Part shown: one piece after another, positions 17,467 to 26,919 of the stretch
Numbering within the stretch: the stretch's first letter is position 1
How the letters are laid out: each line of letters starts with the position of its first letter
Assembly: GCF_003986935.1 (NCBI RefSeq)
Contig: NZ_RJZE01000001.1
Span: 310,001 to 374,000, forward strand
Reading direction: 5' to 3'
DNA length: 64,000 bases
From: Paraburkholderia kururiensis JCM 10599 = LMG 19447
GTDB lineage: Bacteria; Pseudomonadota; Gammaproteobacteria; Burkholderiales; Burkholderiaceae
Translations under genes and position numbers: made by a program
The notes under the pieces: model-generated
Seen by the model: the letters and a program-made list of their open reading frames with translations, nothing else
Database searches by the model: none
What the model was told of the DNA's origin: nothing

Positions 17467-17597
17467 AAAAACGAAAATTTCCGGTAAGACTGACGGCGAC
17501 TATAGCAGCGCGCTACGCCGCTGGATAGTCGGCCGGCCGGTAACTGCCGCCGGGGCCACGAGTCTCGCGCGGCGCGATCCTGTCAGGAGCTTCGCCC

Positions 17598-18797
17598 ATG
17601 CGTGAACCCTACCTCGCCCATTTGCGCACCACGCTCGACCAGATTCGCGCGGACGGTTTCTACAAGACCGAACGCGTCATCGCAAGCCCGCAGTCTTCGG
17701 ACATCCGGCTTGCCAGCGGCGCCGACGTGCTGAACTTCTGTGCGAACAACTATCTCGGCCTTGCGGACGATCCGCGTTTGATTGCAGCAGCGAAAGAAGG
17801 CCTCGACAACGACGGCTTCGGCATGGCCTCGGTACGCTTCATCTGCGGCACGCAGACGGTGCACAAGCAGTTGGAAAGCGCGCTGGCCGCATTCCTGCAG
17901 ACTGACGATTGCATCCTGTATTCCAGCTGTTTCGATGCGAACGGCGGCCTCTTCGAGACACTGCTCGATGAGTCCGACGCCGTGATCAGCGACGAACTCA
18001 ACCATGCCAGCATCATCGACGGCGTGCGGCTATGCAAGGCGAAGCGCTATCGCTACCGCAACAACGATCTCGCCGACCTCGAAGCGAAGCTGCGTGAAGC
18101 CGATGCCGCCGGCGCGCGCTTCAAGCTGATTGCGACGGACGGCGTGTTCTCGATGGACGGCATCATCGCCAACCTGGCCGGCATCTGCGATCTGGCCGAC
18201 CGATACGGCGCGCTGGTGATGGTCGACGACTCGCACGCAGTAGGCTTCATCGGCGAGCACGGCCGCGGCACGCCCGAGCATTGCGGCGTGGCGGGCCGCA
18301 TCGACATCATTACCGGCACGCTCGGCAAGGCACTGGGTGGCGCATCGGGCGGCTACGTCGCCGCGCGCAAGGAGATCGTCGAACTGTTGCGCCAGCGCTC
18401 GCGTCCCTATCTGTTCTCCAACACGCTCACGCCGAGCATTGCCGCTGCGTCGCTGAAGGTGCTCGAACTGGTTCAAAGCGCAGAAGGCGCGCAACTGCGA
18501 GAGCGCGTACGGGCCAACGGTGCGCACTTCCGTCGCGCCATGACCGAACTCGGCTTCACGCTCGTGCCCGGCGAGCATCCCATCATTCCGGTGATGCTCG
18601 GCGACGCGCAGATCGCGTCGAGCATGGCGGATGCCTTGCTGAAAGAAGGTGTCTACGTGATCGGCTTCTCGTATCCGGTGGTGCCGAAGGGCCGCGCGCG
18701 CATTCGCACGCAAATGAGCGCGGCGCACACGCCGGAGCAGATCGATCGTGCCGTCGATGCCTTCGCGCGCGTCGGCAAGTCGCTGGGCATTGTTTGA
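17598..18797 (+). CDS. kbl: 2-amino-3-ketobutyrate CoA ligase (glycine C-acetyltransferase)
   Basis: 399-residue PLP enzyme of the alpha-oxoamine synthase family. It cleaves 2-amino-3-ketobutyrate with CoA to glycine and acetyl-CoA. Visible features are [11 protein letters not shown] near residue 50, the PLP-binding DGVFSMDG and VDDSHAVGF segments, and Schiff-base Lys244 in GTLGKALGG, the same number as in E. coli. The length matches the family. AGGAG precedes the ATG. tdh follows after 17 bp, forming the two-step threonine degradation operon. Confidence 0.97.
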   Translation: MREPYLAHLRTTLDQIRADGFYKTERVIASPQSSDIRLASGADVLNFCANNYLGLADDPRLIAAAKEGLDNDGFGMASVRFICGTQTVHKQLESALAAFLQTDDCILYSSCFDANGGLFETLLDESDAVISDELNHASIIDGVRLCKAKRYRYRNNDLADLEAKLREADAAGARFKLIATDGVFSMDGIIANLAGICDLADRYGALVMVDDSHAVGFIGEHGRGTPEHCGVAGRIDIITGTLGKALGGASGGYVAARKEIVELLRQRSRPYLFSNTLTPSIAAASLKVLELVQSAEGAQLRERVRANGAHFRRAMTELGFTLVPGEHPIIPVMLGDAQIASSMADALLKEGVYVIGFSYPVVPKGRARIRTQMSAAHTPEQIDRAVDAFARVGKSLGIV

Positions 18798-18814
18798 CAC
18801 GGGACCGAACGCAC

Positions 18815-19843
18815 ATGAAAGCACTCGCAAAACTCGAACGCGCACCGGGCCTCACGCTCACACGCGTAAAAAAGCCTGAAGTGGGCCACAACGACGTGAT
18901 GATCCGCATTCGCCGCACCGCGATCTGCGGCACGGACATTCACATCTGGAAGTGGGACGACTGGGCCCAGAAGACGATTCCGGTGCCCATGCACGTGGGC
19001 CACGAGTACGTTGGCGAAATCGTCGAGATGGGCCAGGAGGTGCGCGGCTTCGCGATAGGCGACCGCGTGTCCGGCGAAGGACACATCACGTGCGGGTTCT
19101 GCCGCAATTGCCGCGCGGGGCGCCGGCACCTGTGCCGCAATACCGTGGGCGTGGGCGTGAATCGCGAAGGCGCGTTCGCGGAGTATCTCGTCATTCCGGC
19201 CTTCAATGCGTTCAAGATTCCGCCTGAAATTTCCGACGATCTCGCCGCAATCTTCGACCCGTTCGGCAACGCGACGCACACCGCGCTTTCGTTCAACCTG
19301 GTTGGCGAGGACGTGCTGATTACGGGCGCGGGTCCTATCGGCATCATGGCGGTGGCCATCGCGAAGCACGTGGGCGCGCGCAACGTCGTTATCACGGACA
19401 TCAACGACTACCGGCTCGATCTTGCTCGCAAGATGGGCGCGACGCGCGCGGTAAACGTATCGCGCGAGTCGCTGCGCGACGTGATGAGCGAACTGCACAT
19501 GACCGAAGGCTTCGACGTGGGACTCGAAATGTCGGGTGTGCCGAGCGCATTCACGGCATTGCTTGAAGCGATGAACCACGGCGGCAAGGTGGCGCTGCTC
19601 GGCATTCCGCCCGCGCAAACGGCCATCGACTGGAATCAGGTTATCTTCAAAGGGCTGGAAATCAAGGGCATTTATGGCCGCGAGATGTTCGAGACCTGGT
19701 ACAAGATGGTCGCCATGCTGCAAAGCGGCCTCGACCTGTCGCCCATCATTACTCACCGCTTCGCCGTGGACGACTACGAAAAAGGCTTTGCCGCCATGCT
19801 CTCCGGCGAAAGCGGCAAGGTGATTCTCGACTGGACCGAGTGA
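18815..19843 (+). CDS. tdh: L-threonine 3-dehydrogenase
   Basis: 342-residue zinc-dependent medium-chain dehydrogenase. It oxidises L-threonine with NAD+ to 2-amino-3-ketobutyrate, which Kbl then cleaves. Catalytic zinc ligand Cys38 is in [22 protein letters not shown] supplies the His-Glu pair, and [15 protein letters not shown] holds the structural zinc. The Rossmann motif is [18 protein letters not shown]. The ATG at 18815 begins exactly as E. coli Tdh does. The frame extends upstream into kbl, but that part is not homologous. Confidence 0.97.
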   Translation: MKALAKLERAPGLTLTRVKKPEVGHNDVMIRIRRTAICGTDIHIWKWDDWAQKTIPVPMHVGHEYVGEIVEMGQEVRGFAIGDRVSGEGHITCGFCRNCRAGRRHLCRNTVGVGVNREGAFAEYLVIPAFNAFKIPPEISDDLAAIFDPFGNATHTALSFNLVGEDVLITGAGPIGIMAVAIAKHVGARNVVITDINDYRLDLARKMGATRAVNVSRESLRDVMSELHMTEGFDVGLEMSGVPSAFTALLEAMNHGGKVALLGIPPAQTAIDWNQVIFKGLEIKGIYGREMFETWYKMVAMLQSGLDLSPIITHRFAVDDYEKGFAAMLSGESGKVILDWTE

Positions 19844-19859
19844 TCCGATCTGATCCTGC

Positions 19860-19885
19860 GCGGGCCGCACTGGCCCGCTCTCTTC
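19860..19885 (+). terminator. Terminator after kbl-tdh
   Basis: GCGGGCC - GCACT - GGCCCGC (7-bp stem) followed by TCTCTT, 17 bp after the tdh stop and before the convergent YceI gene. Confidence 0.65.
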
Positions 19886-19891
19886 CGCTAT

Positions 19892-20587
19892 TCAGCTTCC
19901 GGCCGCCGCGGCCGGCTTCACGAACTCCGCCTCGATGCGAACGCGCACGTCGTCCCCCACTGCGGGATACCACGTCGACAAGCCAAACTTCGCGCGACTG
20001 AAGTGCCCCTGTGCAGAGAAACCTAGCGTGGCTTCCTTGGTGAGCGGATTCGGCGCGTAGCCGTTGAACGTCACATCGAGCGTCACGGGCTGCGTTACGC
20101 CATGAATGGTGAGGTCGCCCGTGAGCGTGCCGCGCGACTCGCCCGATCCGTCCGACCCGCCCGTTCGTTCGAAACGCGTGCTGACGAAGCGGATTTGCGG
20201 ATAGCGAGCCACGTCGAACATATCCGTACCCTTCACCATTCTGTCGAGCACCGGCACGTTCGTATCCACGCTCGCGGCGTCTATTGTGGCCGCCACGCTG
20301 CTGCCGGCGAGTCCATCGGGACGCCAATCGAGCTGCGCCGTCACCTTGTCGAAGCGCATCGTAAAGTGCGAGTAATGGAAGTGATCGACATCGAACGACA
20401 CATTCCAGTGATGCGGGTCCAGTTGGTAGCGTCCTGCAGGCACGCTGGCTTCCTTCGTGCTCACGCTATGCGTCACCACCCTCAGCGGTGTGCAGGCGTC
20501 CAGCACGACGACGGGCGCCGTCAACGCGAGCGCCAGTGCGCCGCGCGCAACGAGTCTTGCGGCCCCGGCAGCGACAGTTCGGTCCAT
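19892..20587 (-). CDS. YceI-family periplasmic protein
   Basis: 231 residues from the ATG at 20587 (MDRTVAAGAARLVARGALALALT). An N-terminal signal region ends in VVLDAC, possibly a lipobox although Asp at -2 is atypical. The YceI/lipocalin-like barrel follows: YQLDPHHWNVSFDVDHFHYSHFTMRF, MFDVARYPQIRFVSTRFE, GDLTIHGVTQPVTLDVTFNG, SRAKFGLSTWYPAVGDDVRV. YceI proteins bind polyisoprenoids in the periplasm, and some are stress-induced. GGAG lies 6 bases before the chosen ATG. Longer starts at 20599 or 20695 lack this support. Confidence 0.9.
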   Translation of the reverse strand: MDRTVAAGAARLVARGALALALTAPVVVLDACTPLRVVTHSVSTKEASVPAGRYQLDPHHWNVSFDVDHFHYSHFTMRFDKVTAQLDWRPDGLAGSSVAATIDAASVDTNVPVLDRMVKGTDMFDVARYPQIRFVSTRFERTGGSDGSGESRGTLTGDLTIHGVTQPVTLDVTFNGYAPNPLTKEATLGFSAQGHFSRAKFGLSTWYPAVGDDVRVRIEAEFVKPAAAAGS

Positions 20588-20700
20588 TCCTTTCTCCATC
20601 CCGGTTATGAACGACGTGATGGGCAACACCATAGCGCAACTGCTCGACGCCCGCCCGCGTGGCCACCACCCCGTCCCATCCCCTTCCTCATTCAAGGTAC

Positions 20701-20752
20701 TTGACGCGGGAGAATGATCGTTCTACATTACGTAGACGGAGAATGATCGTTC
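20701..20752 (+). promoter_or_regulatory. Promoter and twin operator of the tetR gene
   Basis: TTGACG (20701-20706) and TACATT (20724-20729) are spaced 17 bp apart and resemble -35/-10 elements. The near-palindrome GAATGATCGTTC occurs at 20712-20723, inside the spacer, and again at 20741-20752. This is a classic arrangement for TetR autorepression. Confidence 0.7.
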
Positions 20753-20821
20753 CACCTGAAATGCAAGGTAGCGAAACAAGGTGGCGAATCAAGAAAGCGA
20801 AACACTTGCAAGGACCCACAG

Positions 20822-21505
20822 ATGCCAGCCGCACCGCTCGATGACCCATCCGCAGCATCCCAGGCAGGCGCTCGCGAGCGCCTTCTGGATGCAGCCGAGG
20901 CGCTGATCTACGCCGGCGGCATTCACGCCACGGGCGTCGATGCGATCGTGCGCGAGTCCGGCACGGCGCGCAAAAGCTTCTACACGCATTTCGAATCGAA
21001 AGACGCGCTGGTGGCCGCCGCGCTCGCGCGGCGCGACGAGCGCTGGATGCGCTGGTTCGTGGACGGCACGCTGAGCCGTGCGCGCACGCCCCGCACGCGG
21101 CTGCTCGCCATGTTCGACGTGCTGCGCGAATGGTTTGCTTCGCCGGACTTCCACGGCTGCGCGTTCCTGAATGCGGCCGGAGAAATCAGCTCGCCGGACG
21201 ATCCCATCCGCGTCGTCGCGCGCGATCACAAGGAGCGCTTACTGCGTTTCGTGCACGAGCAATGCGACGATTACTTCGCAGCCATTGCAGGAGACCGTCG
21301 GCATGCGGCGCGCCTTGCGCGCCAATGGCTGATCCTGATCGACGGCGCAATCGGCGTGGCGCTTGTGAGCGGCGACGCCGACACGGCGCTCGACGCCCGT
21401 GCCGCCGCCGAACGTCTGCTCGACACCAGTACGAGTTCCGCACGTCCATCGAAGCCGTCGTCGCGGCGGCTTGCCCGTTCCACCTCCCCTAAGGAAACGC
21501 CATGA
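20822..21505 (+). CDS. TetR/AcrR-family transcriptional regulator
   Basis: 227 residues. The N-terminal TetR helix-turn-helix is complete: [52 protein letters not shown]. The ligand domain contains [13 protein letters not shown] and [16 protein letters not shown], as in the YcdC/LmrA-like group. A promoter with two copies of GAATGATCGTTC lies upstream, implying autoregulation. The stop overlaps the DUF1348 gene by 4 bases (ATGA), so the two are translationally coupled and the DUF1348 protein is a target of this repressor. Confidence 0.93.
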   Translation: MPAAPLDDPSAASQAGARERLLDAAEALIYAGGIHATGVDAIVRESGTARKSFYTHFESKDALVAAALARRDERWMRWFVDGTLSRARTPRTRLLAMFDVLREWFASPDFHGCAFLNAAGEISSPDDPIRVVARDHKERLLRFVHEQCDDYFAAIAGDRRHAARLARQWLILIDGAIGVALVSGDADTALDARAAAERLLDTSTSSARPSKPSSRRLARSTSPKETP

Positions 21506-21981
21506 CCCAGTCCGCCGAAACTCGCCCGCCCGTTCCGCCCTTCACGCTGGAGACCGCCATCCAGAAAGTCCGCGCCGCGGAAGACGGGTGGAACACGCGC
21601 GACCCCGAGCGCGTCTCGCTCGCTTACACGCCGCAAAGCGTCTGGCGCAACCGCGCCGAGTTCGTGACGGGCCGCGAGCAGATCGTGGGACTCTTGCGTC
21701 GCAAATGGGCGCGCGAGCTGGATTACCGGCTCATCAAGGAACTGTGGGCGTTCGGCGGCAACCGCATTGCCGTGCGCTTCGCCTACGAATGGCACGACGA
21801 TTCCGGCCACTGGTTCCGCTCGTACGGCAACGAGAACTGGGAGTTCGACGAAAACGGCCTCATGGCGCGTCGCCACGCGAGCATCAACGACCTGCCCATT
21901 CGCGAGAGCGAGCGGCTCTATCACTGGCCGCTCGGCCGTCGCCCCGACGACCACCCCGGTTTGTCGGACCTGGGGCTGTAA
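21502..21981 (+). CDS. DUF1348 (NTF2-like fold) protein
   Basis: 159 residues of the NTF2-like/SnoaL superfamily. Recognisable blocks are [43 protein letters not shown], and [17 protein letters not shown] followed by INDLPI. The fold forms a small cavity that can bind or transform hydrophobic ligands, but no activity is established for DUF1348. It is coupled to the preceding TetR gene by an ATGA overlap, suggesting a role in handling the repressor's inducer. A 9-bp-stem terminator follows. Confidence 0.92.
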   Translation: MTQSAETRPPVPPFTLETAIQKVRAAEDGWNTRDPERVSLAYTPQSVWRNRAEFVTGREQIVGLLRRKWARELDYRLIKELWAFGGNRIAVRFAYEWHDDSGHWFRSYGNENWEFDENGLMARRHASINDLPIRESERLYHWPLGRRPDDHPGLSDLGL

Positions 21982-21989
21982 CGCTGCCT

Positions 21990-22019
21990 CCGCGCGCGCC
22001 TCATCCGCGCGCGGCTTTC
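21990..22019 (+). terminator. Terminator after the DUF1348 gene
   Basis: CCGCGCGCG - 7-nt loop - CGCGCGCGG, followed by CTTTCCTC, 9 bp after the stop codon. No gene is seen in the remaining DNA up to 22277. Confidence 0.6.
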
Positions 22020-22277
22020 CTCGCATCCCGGCAGCACACCACGTTGCGGCGCAGCGATTTTCACGGAACTGACGCCGCTTTCCCTTATGGTTGCGCCCAG
22101 GTCTGTACCGCCGCGCAACGCGCGTGCCGCTTTGCCCGAGCACGTCTTCCACTGCGTTTTCCGCCTGTTGCGGTACAGTTCGCGACTCGGGCTAGCTGGC
22201 GCCCTTCTTTTTCGGGCACAGAACCCTGACGGACAACAAACGAATCGCGCCGGCACCAGACCGGCGATGGAGAAGAC

Positions 22278-22793
22278 ATGCTCTCGAGGCGGAACAACAA
22301 GAAGCCCACCTACTTCGCCGCCGCGCTGGCCGCTACGTTGCTGCTGGCCGCGAGCGGCGCCCGCGCGGCCAGCTGGTGCGCGAACGGCCTCTGGGTAGAT
22401 GCAATGGTGGGCTCCTACCACATCAACCCCGACAAGCATTTCGAGGACTTCAACCCCGGGCTCGGCATCGAATGCTGGCCCGGGCAGCAATGGGCGCTCA
22501 CCGCAGGCGGCTTTCGCAACTCGCTGCGTCGCCCGTCGTGGTACGGCGGCGCTGTCTGGGCGCCGGAGTTCGCGCATTGGGGTTTCGTGCGCGTCGCCGT
22601 GATGGGCGGCATCATCTCCGGCTACAACTACGGCAACTGGGGGCTGGGGCGCGACCACACCATCGGCCCGGTGGTGGCGCCGCTGCTGATGTTCGAATAC
22701 CGGCGTGTGGGCGCCAACGTCATCGTGATTCCGCCCATTCCCTCGGACGACCTGCCGTTTACCCTCGGCTTCCAGTTGAGGGTGAAGTTCTAG
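22278..22793 (+). CDS. Predicted outer-membrane beta-barrel protein
   Basis: 171 residues. The N-terminus after a basic start (MLSRRNNKKPTYFAAALAATLL) is a signal peptide with cleavage near ARA-A. The mature part alternates aromatic and hydrophobic strands (WVDAMVGSYHIN, FNPGLGIECW, WALTAGGFRNSL, SWYGGAVWAPEF, FVRVAVMGGII, VVAPLLMFEYRRVG, FTLGFQLRVKF). It ends in Phe, the classical outer-membrane sorting signal. The size fits a small 8-strand barrel such as PagL or PagP, but I cannot confirm either active site, so no enzyme is assigned. GGAG precedes the ATG. Confidence 0.78.
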   Translation: MLSRRNNKKPTYFAAALAATLLLAASGARAASWCANGLWVDAMVGSYHINPDKHFEDFNPGLGIECWPGQQWALTAGGFRNSLRRPSWYGGAVWAPEFAHWGFVRVAVMGGIISGYNYGNWGLGRDHTIGPVVAPLLMFEYRRVGANVIVIPPIPSDDLPFTLGFQLRVKF

Positions 22794-22820
22794 AGCCACC
22801 GCGCACGCACTATCGCTTTT

Positions 22821-22848
22821 CCGGATAGGCCCTATCCGGGCTTTCCCG
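22821..22848 (+). terminator. Terminator after the barrel protein gene
   Basis: CCGGATAG - GCC - CTATCCGG (8-bp stem) followed by GCTTTCCC, 27 bp after the stop codon. Confidence 0.6.
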
Positions 22849-22973
22849 TTGCTCCAGACCGCGGCCGATGCGAGACTTTGACGCTGATCAAATCCGCGCA
22901 ACGCGGATCTTGATGCGAAGTCACAAAAAGGACGCGGCAGCCCCGCCGCGCCGACTATAGCGGGAGACACGCG

Positions 22974-24332
22974 ATGAATCGCACCTCGGTCGTCAACGTA
23001 CAGACCTTCATCAACGAGCAGCCGTTCGGCCGGTTTCAGTGGCTCATCTTCCTCATGTGTTTCGTGATCGTCCTGCTGGACGGTTTCGACACCGCGGCCA
23101 TCGGCTTCATTGCACCTGCGCTGCTCACCGAGTGGCACCTGACCAAACCGGACCTCGCGCCCGTCCTGAGCGCCGCGCTGTTCGGCCTCGCCTGCGGCGC
23201 GCTCGTTTCGGGTCCGCTGTCGGACCGCCTCGGGCGCCGGGCGCTGCTGCTCGGTTCGGTGTGCGTGTTCGGCCTCGTCTGCCTTGCCTCGGCGTTTTCG
23301 TCCGGCATCGGACAACTCACGGTGCTGCGCTTCATCACCGGCGTCGGCCTGGGGGCGGCCATGCCGAATGCGGTCACGATGATGGGCGAGTTTTGTCCCG
23401 ATCGCCGGCGCGCCACCGTCATCAACCTGATGTTTTGCGGCTTCCCGCTCGGCGCCGCGCTGGGCGGCTTTCTCGCCGCATGGATGATTCCGCAATTCGG
23501 CTGGCGCAGTGTGCTCGTGCTGGGCGGCGTGGCGCCGCTGCTGCTCGCGGTTGCGCTCATGCTCAAGATGCCGGAGTCGGTGCGCTTCATGGTGGCGAAC
23601 CGGCGTCCTGCCGAACGCATTCGGGCAGCGCTGGCCCGCATTTCGCCGGATGCGCTGCACGCCTCGTCGTTCGTGATGACCGAAGCGGCGCCGCAAACGG
23701 GCGGCAAGGGCCTGGGCGTCGTGCTCTCGCGCTCGTACCTGCTTGGGTCCGTGATGCTGTGGCTCGCTTACTTCATGGGCCTCGTCATCTTCTACGCGTC
23801 GATCAACTGGATGCCGATCCTGCTCAAGGACGCCGGCCTCACGCCCAGGAGTGCGACGCTCATTTCGGCGCTGTTCCCGCTGGGCGGTGTGGGCGCGGTG
23901 CTGCTCGGCGTGTTGATGGACCGCTTCAATCCGAACCGGATGGTTGCCGCCTGTTATGCGCTCACGGCTGTGAGCGTGTATTGCATCGGCCAGGCCGTGG
24001 GCAATATCGGGCTGCTCGTGCTGGTTGTGTTCGTAGCCGGCGTGCTGATGAACACCGCGCAATCGTCTATGCCCGCGCTCGCCGCCGCCTTCTATCCCAC
24101 CGAAGGACGCGGCACCGGCGTGGCCTGGATGCTGGGCGTGGGCCGCTTCGGCGGCATTGCGGGCTCGTTTCTCGTGGCCGAACTCACGCGCCGGCACTTC
24201 ACGTTCGCCGGGGTGTTCGCCACCATCGCAGCGGCCGGCCTGCTGGCATGTGCAGCATTGCTGATCAAACAGATGGCGCGGCCGCATGCCATCGAAGCGG
24301 CTCCGCGCGAAGTGGAGTCGTTGGGGCATTGA
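22974..24332 (+). CDS. MFS transporter, aromatic acid:H+ symporter (AAHS) type
   Basis: 452 residues with 12 predicted membrane helices. The AAHS signature LLDGFDTAAIGFIAPAL lies in helix 1. The MFS loop motif GPLSDRLGRRALLL is between helices 2 and 3, and RFITGVGLGAAMPNAVTM is typical of PcaK/BenK transporters. It should import an aromatic or related carboxylate with protons across the inner membrane. No aromatic-ring genes are adjacent, so the substrate is open. The ATG has GGGAGA just upstream. Confidence 0.93.
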   Translation: MNRTSVVNVQTFINEQPFGRFQWLIFLMCFVIVLLDGFDTAAIGFIAPALLTEWHLTKPDLAPVLSAALFGLACGALVSGPLSDRLGRRALLLGSVCVFGLVCLASAFSSGIGQLTVLRFITGVGLGAAMPNAVTMMGEFCPDRRRATVINLMFCGFPLGAALGGFLAAWMIPQFGWRSVLVLGGVAPLLLAVALMLKMPESVRFMVANRRPAERIRAALARISPDALHASSFVMTEAAPQTGGKGLGVVLSRSYLLGSVMLWLAYFMGLVIFYASINWMPILLKDAGLTPRSATLISALFPLGGVGAVLLGVLMDRFNPNRMVAACYALTAVSVYCIGQAVGNIGLLVLVVFVAGVLMNTAQSSMPALAAAFYPTEGRGTGVAWMLGVGRFGGIAGSFLVAELTRRHFTFAGVFATIAAAGLLACAALLIKQMARPHAIEAAPREVESLGH

Positions 24333-24371
24333 TCTCGACAACGGCGCGTGCCCCGCGCCGTTTCGGCAAGA

Positions 24372-24388
24372 GGTGAGAGTTTTCGGGA
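24372..24388 (-). promoter_or_regulatory. Distal iteron 2 (one mismatch)
   Basis: GGTGAGAGTTTTCGGGA differs by one base from the inverted origin consensus. It lies 40 bp after the AAHS transporter stop, 11 kb from the array. Confidence 0.75.
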
Positions 24389-24520
24389 GCGTGCGGTGCG
24401 CGCCCTGAAATGCGTTCACCTCAACGGCATGCCGCAATGAAAACCCCTGGAAATTCAGGGGTTAACGCACTCTCTTCCATACCATTCACGCGCGCCGGCA
24501 CGTCCTGAATCTCATCGAAT

Positions 24521-24537
24521 GGTGAGGCTTTTCGGGA
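24521..24537 (-). promoter_or_regulatory. Distal iteron 3 (two mismatches)
   Basis: GGTGAGGCTTTTCGGGA lies 149 bp from distal iteron 2, in the same orientation. Confidence 0.7.
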
Positions 24538-24688
24538 CCCGCGAATCGAGCCTCATCGCGATGTGCACGCGAGCCTGAGTGCGGTTCTGAACGCGCACCA
24601 CCGCGCCACTCCATCCACCCGTGCCGGCAACCCGGTGCACAATGCGCGTCATCGTCCGAACCGAAGCGCGTTGCGCATCCATACCGCC

Positions 24689-25621
24689 ATGGCGCCCAAG
24701 AACCTGTTGAAGCGGCTCGACCTCACCACGCTGCAACTCTTCATTGCCGTGTATGAGGAAGGCACCCTCACACGTGCGGCGGACCGCGAAGCCATCGCGG
24801 TCTCCGCCGCCAGCAAGCGGCTGCTCGAACTGGAACAGGCAGTCGGCTCGACGCTGTTCCAGCGCACCGCGCGCGGCATGACGCTCACGCCCGCCGGCGA
24901 GACGCTGCTGCACCACGCGCGTCTCGTCATGAGAGGCATCGAGAACATCGGCATCGAACTGGCCGGCTATGCGAGCGGCGTGCGCGGCTACGTGCGGATG
25001 ATGGCCAACCTCTCGGCCATCGTCGAATTCCTTCCCGAAGATCTGCGCGCCTTTCTGGCGCTCAACGAGCAGGTCAAGATCGATCTGGAGGAGCGCCCCA
25101 GTGCAGGCGTTGTAGAAGCAGTGGCCGACAGTCTGGTCGATCTCGGCATTTGCGCGGGCGAGACCGATGCGCGCGGACTTCACACCACGCACTACCGCCA
25201 CGACGAACTTTGCGTGGTGATGCGGCAAGACCATCCGCTTGCGGGACTGGAACGCATTGCATTCGCCGATACGCTCGAGAGCGACCACGTCGGCCTGCAT
25301 TCCGCGAGTTCCATCAACGCGCGCACGCATGCCGCGGCGCGTGCGTGCGGCAAGCCACTGAAGCTGCGCATTCACGTGCCGGGCTTCGATGCAGTCTGCC
25401 GGATGGTGCAGGCCGGCATGGGCGTGGGCGTGTTGCCGGCGAACGTGTACGGCATCATGGGCCGGCCGCTGGGTCTCACGGCCGTCATGCTCAGCGACGA
25501 ATGGGCAAAGCGCGAACTCGTTCTCGTGGTGCGCGACGAAGCGGGGCTTTCGCCCGTGGCTCGCGCGCTGTACGACCATCTGCGCACCGTGGAGGCCAAC
25601 GCAGGTCCGAACGCCCACTGA
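24689..25621 (+). CDS. LysR-family transcriptional regulator
   Basis: 310 residues from the ATG at 24689 (MAPKNLLKRLDLTTLQLFIAVYEEGTLTRAADRE). The winged HTH is typical (AISAASKR-like segment AVSAASKRLLELEQAVGSTLFQRT, then GMTLTPAGE). The effector-binding domain follows with HVPGFDAVCRMVQAGMGVGVLP. LysR proteins usually activate the adjacent catabolic genes. Here the CoA-transferase gene begins 104 bp downstream on the same strand. The frame is open 126 bp further upstream, but homology starts at this ATG. Confidence 0.92.
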   Translation: MAPKNLLKRLDLTTLQLFIAVYEEGTLTRAADREAIAVSAASKRLLELEQAVGSTLFQRTARGMTLTPAGETLLHHARLVMRGIENIGIELAGYASGVRGYVRMMANLSAIVEFLPEDLRAFLALNEQVKIDLEERPSAGVVEAVADSLVDLGICAGETDARGLHTTHYRHDELCVVMRQDHPLAGLERIAFADTLESDHVGLHSASSINARTHAAARACGKPLKLRIHVPGFDAVCRMVQAGMGVGVLPANVYGIMGRPLGLTAVMLSDEWAKRELVLVVRDEAGLSPVARALYDHLRTVEANAGPNAH

Positions 25622-25725
25622 GCGTTCGTCAAACGCGAAAGCCCGTTGCCGAATTGCGGTTGGACACACCCGCGCCGCGCTTCTAGTCTCTCTCCCAACA
25701 TCGATGAAACACGGGAGACAGCAAC

Positions 25726-26919
25726 ATGGCCGGTCCGTTGCACGGCATACGCGTAGTCGAAATCGGCACGCTCATCGCGGCACCGTTCGCCGCGCGCCTC
25801 TTCGCCGAATTCGGCGCGGAGGTCGTCAAGATAGAAGCCCCGGATGGCGGCGACCCGCTGCGCAAGTGGCGCAAGCTGCACGAGGGCACCTCGCTCTGGT
25901 GGTACCTGCAGTCACGCAACAAGAAGTCGATCTGCGTGAACCTGAAGTCCGACGATGGCGTCGAGGTGGTCAAGCGCCTGCTTGCCGATGCGGACGTCCT
26001 CGTGGAAAACCTGCGTCCTGGCGCGCTCGAAAAGCTCGGGCTCGGCTGGGACGTGCTACACGCGCTCAATCCGCAGCTCACCATGGTGCGCATCTCCGGC
26101 TACGGTCAGACAGGCCCGTACCGCGACCGTCCCGGATTCGGCGCCATTGGCGAGGCGATGGGCGGCATCCGCTACACCACCGGCGACGCGGACGGTGCAC
26201 CGGCCCGCGCGGGCGTGAGCCTGGGCGATTCGCTCGCGTCGTTGCATGGCGTGATCGGCGCGCTGATGTCGGTGCTGCGCGTGAAGACAGGGCAGGGCGA
26301 CGGGCAGGTGGTGGACGTGTCGCTTGTGGAAAGCGTGTTCAATCTGATGGAAAGCCTCGTGCCCGAATACGATCTGCTCGGCCACGTGCGCGAGCGCAGC
26401 GGCGGCGCACTGCCCGGCATCGCACCGTCGAACACGTATCGCACCGAAGACGGCGCATTCGTCGTGATCGCCGGCAACAGCGATCCCATCTTCAAGCGGC
26501 TGATGAACGCCATCGGTCGACCCGATCTCGCCGACGACCCCGCACTCGCCCGCAACGACGGACGCGTGGCACGCAGCGCCGAACTGGATGCCGCGATCGT
26601 CGCGTGGACTTCGCATCACTCGATTGCCGACGTGCTCGCCGTGCTGGAACGCGCCGAGGTACCGGCGGGCCGCATCTATTCCGTAGCCGATATCGTTAGC
26701 GATCCGCACTATCAGGCGCGCGGCATGTTGCTGGACACGACGCTGCCGGGCGGCGCCACGGTGAGAATGCCCGGCATCGTGCCGAAGCTTTCCGACACGC
26801 CGGGCGAAGTACGCTGGAGCGGACCGTCGCTTGGCGAGCACACCCAAAGCGTGCTGGCGGGCCTCGGTTTCGCGCAGGAAGACATCGAGCGGCTGCGCCG
26901 CGAAGGAGCCGTGCAATGA
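25726..26919 (+). CDS. CaiB/BaiF-family (family III) CoA-transferase
   Basis: 397 residues. Typical blocks are LHGIRVVEIGTLIAAPFAARLFAEFGAEVVKIE, NKKSICVNLKS and VENLRPGALEKLGLGWD. The catalytic aspartate is Asp168 in GVSLGDSLASLHGV, and VVDVSLVESVFNL follows. Enzymes of this fold move CoA between carboxylic acids by an aspartyl-CoA thioester route. The ATG has GGGAGA upstream. The stop overlaps the HMG-CoA-lyase-like gene by 4 bases, so the CoA ester made here is probably that enzyme's substrate. Confidence 0.94.
   Translation: MAGPLHGIRVVEIGTLIAAPFAARLFAEFGAEVVKIEAPDGGDPLRKWRKLHEGTSLWWYLQSRNKKSICVNLKSDDGVEVVKRLLADADVLVENLRPGALEKLGLGWDVLHALNPQLTMVRISGYGQTGPYRDRPGFGAIGEAMGGIRYTTGDADGAPARAGVSLGDSLASLHGVIGALMSVLRVKTGQGDGQVVDVSLVESVFNLMESLVPEYDLLGHVRERSGGALPGIAPSNTYRTEDGAFVVIAGNSDPIFKRLMNAIGRPDLADDPALARNDGRVARSAELDAAIVAWTSHHSIADVLAVLERAEVPAGRIYSVADIVSDPHYQARGMLLDTTLPGGATVRMPGIVPKLSDTPGEVRWSGPSLGEHTQSVLAGLGFAQEDIERLRREGAVQ

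Larger units (their letters stand above)
24333..24688. other. Intergenic DNA carrying two distal iterons
   Basis: About 356 bp between the AAHS transporter and the LysR gene. It contains two inverted iteron copies (24372, 24521), a short dyad-like stretch around 24443-24465, and presumably the LysR promoter. No gene is seen. Confidence 0.5.

Noticed and set aside
21921..24437. 838-codon minus-strand frame opposite the AAHS transporter
   Set aside because: Shadow of a GC-rich gene; low-complexity His/Arg/Ala composition, no domain. The plus-strand transporter is clear.
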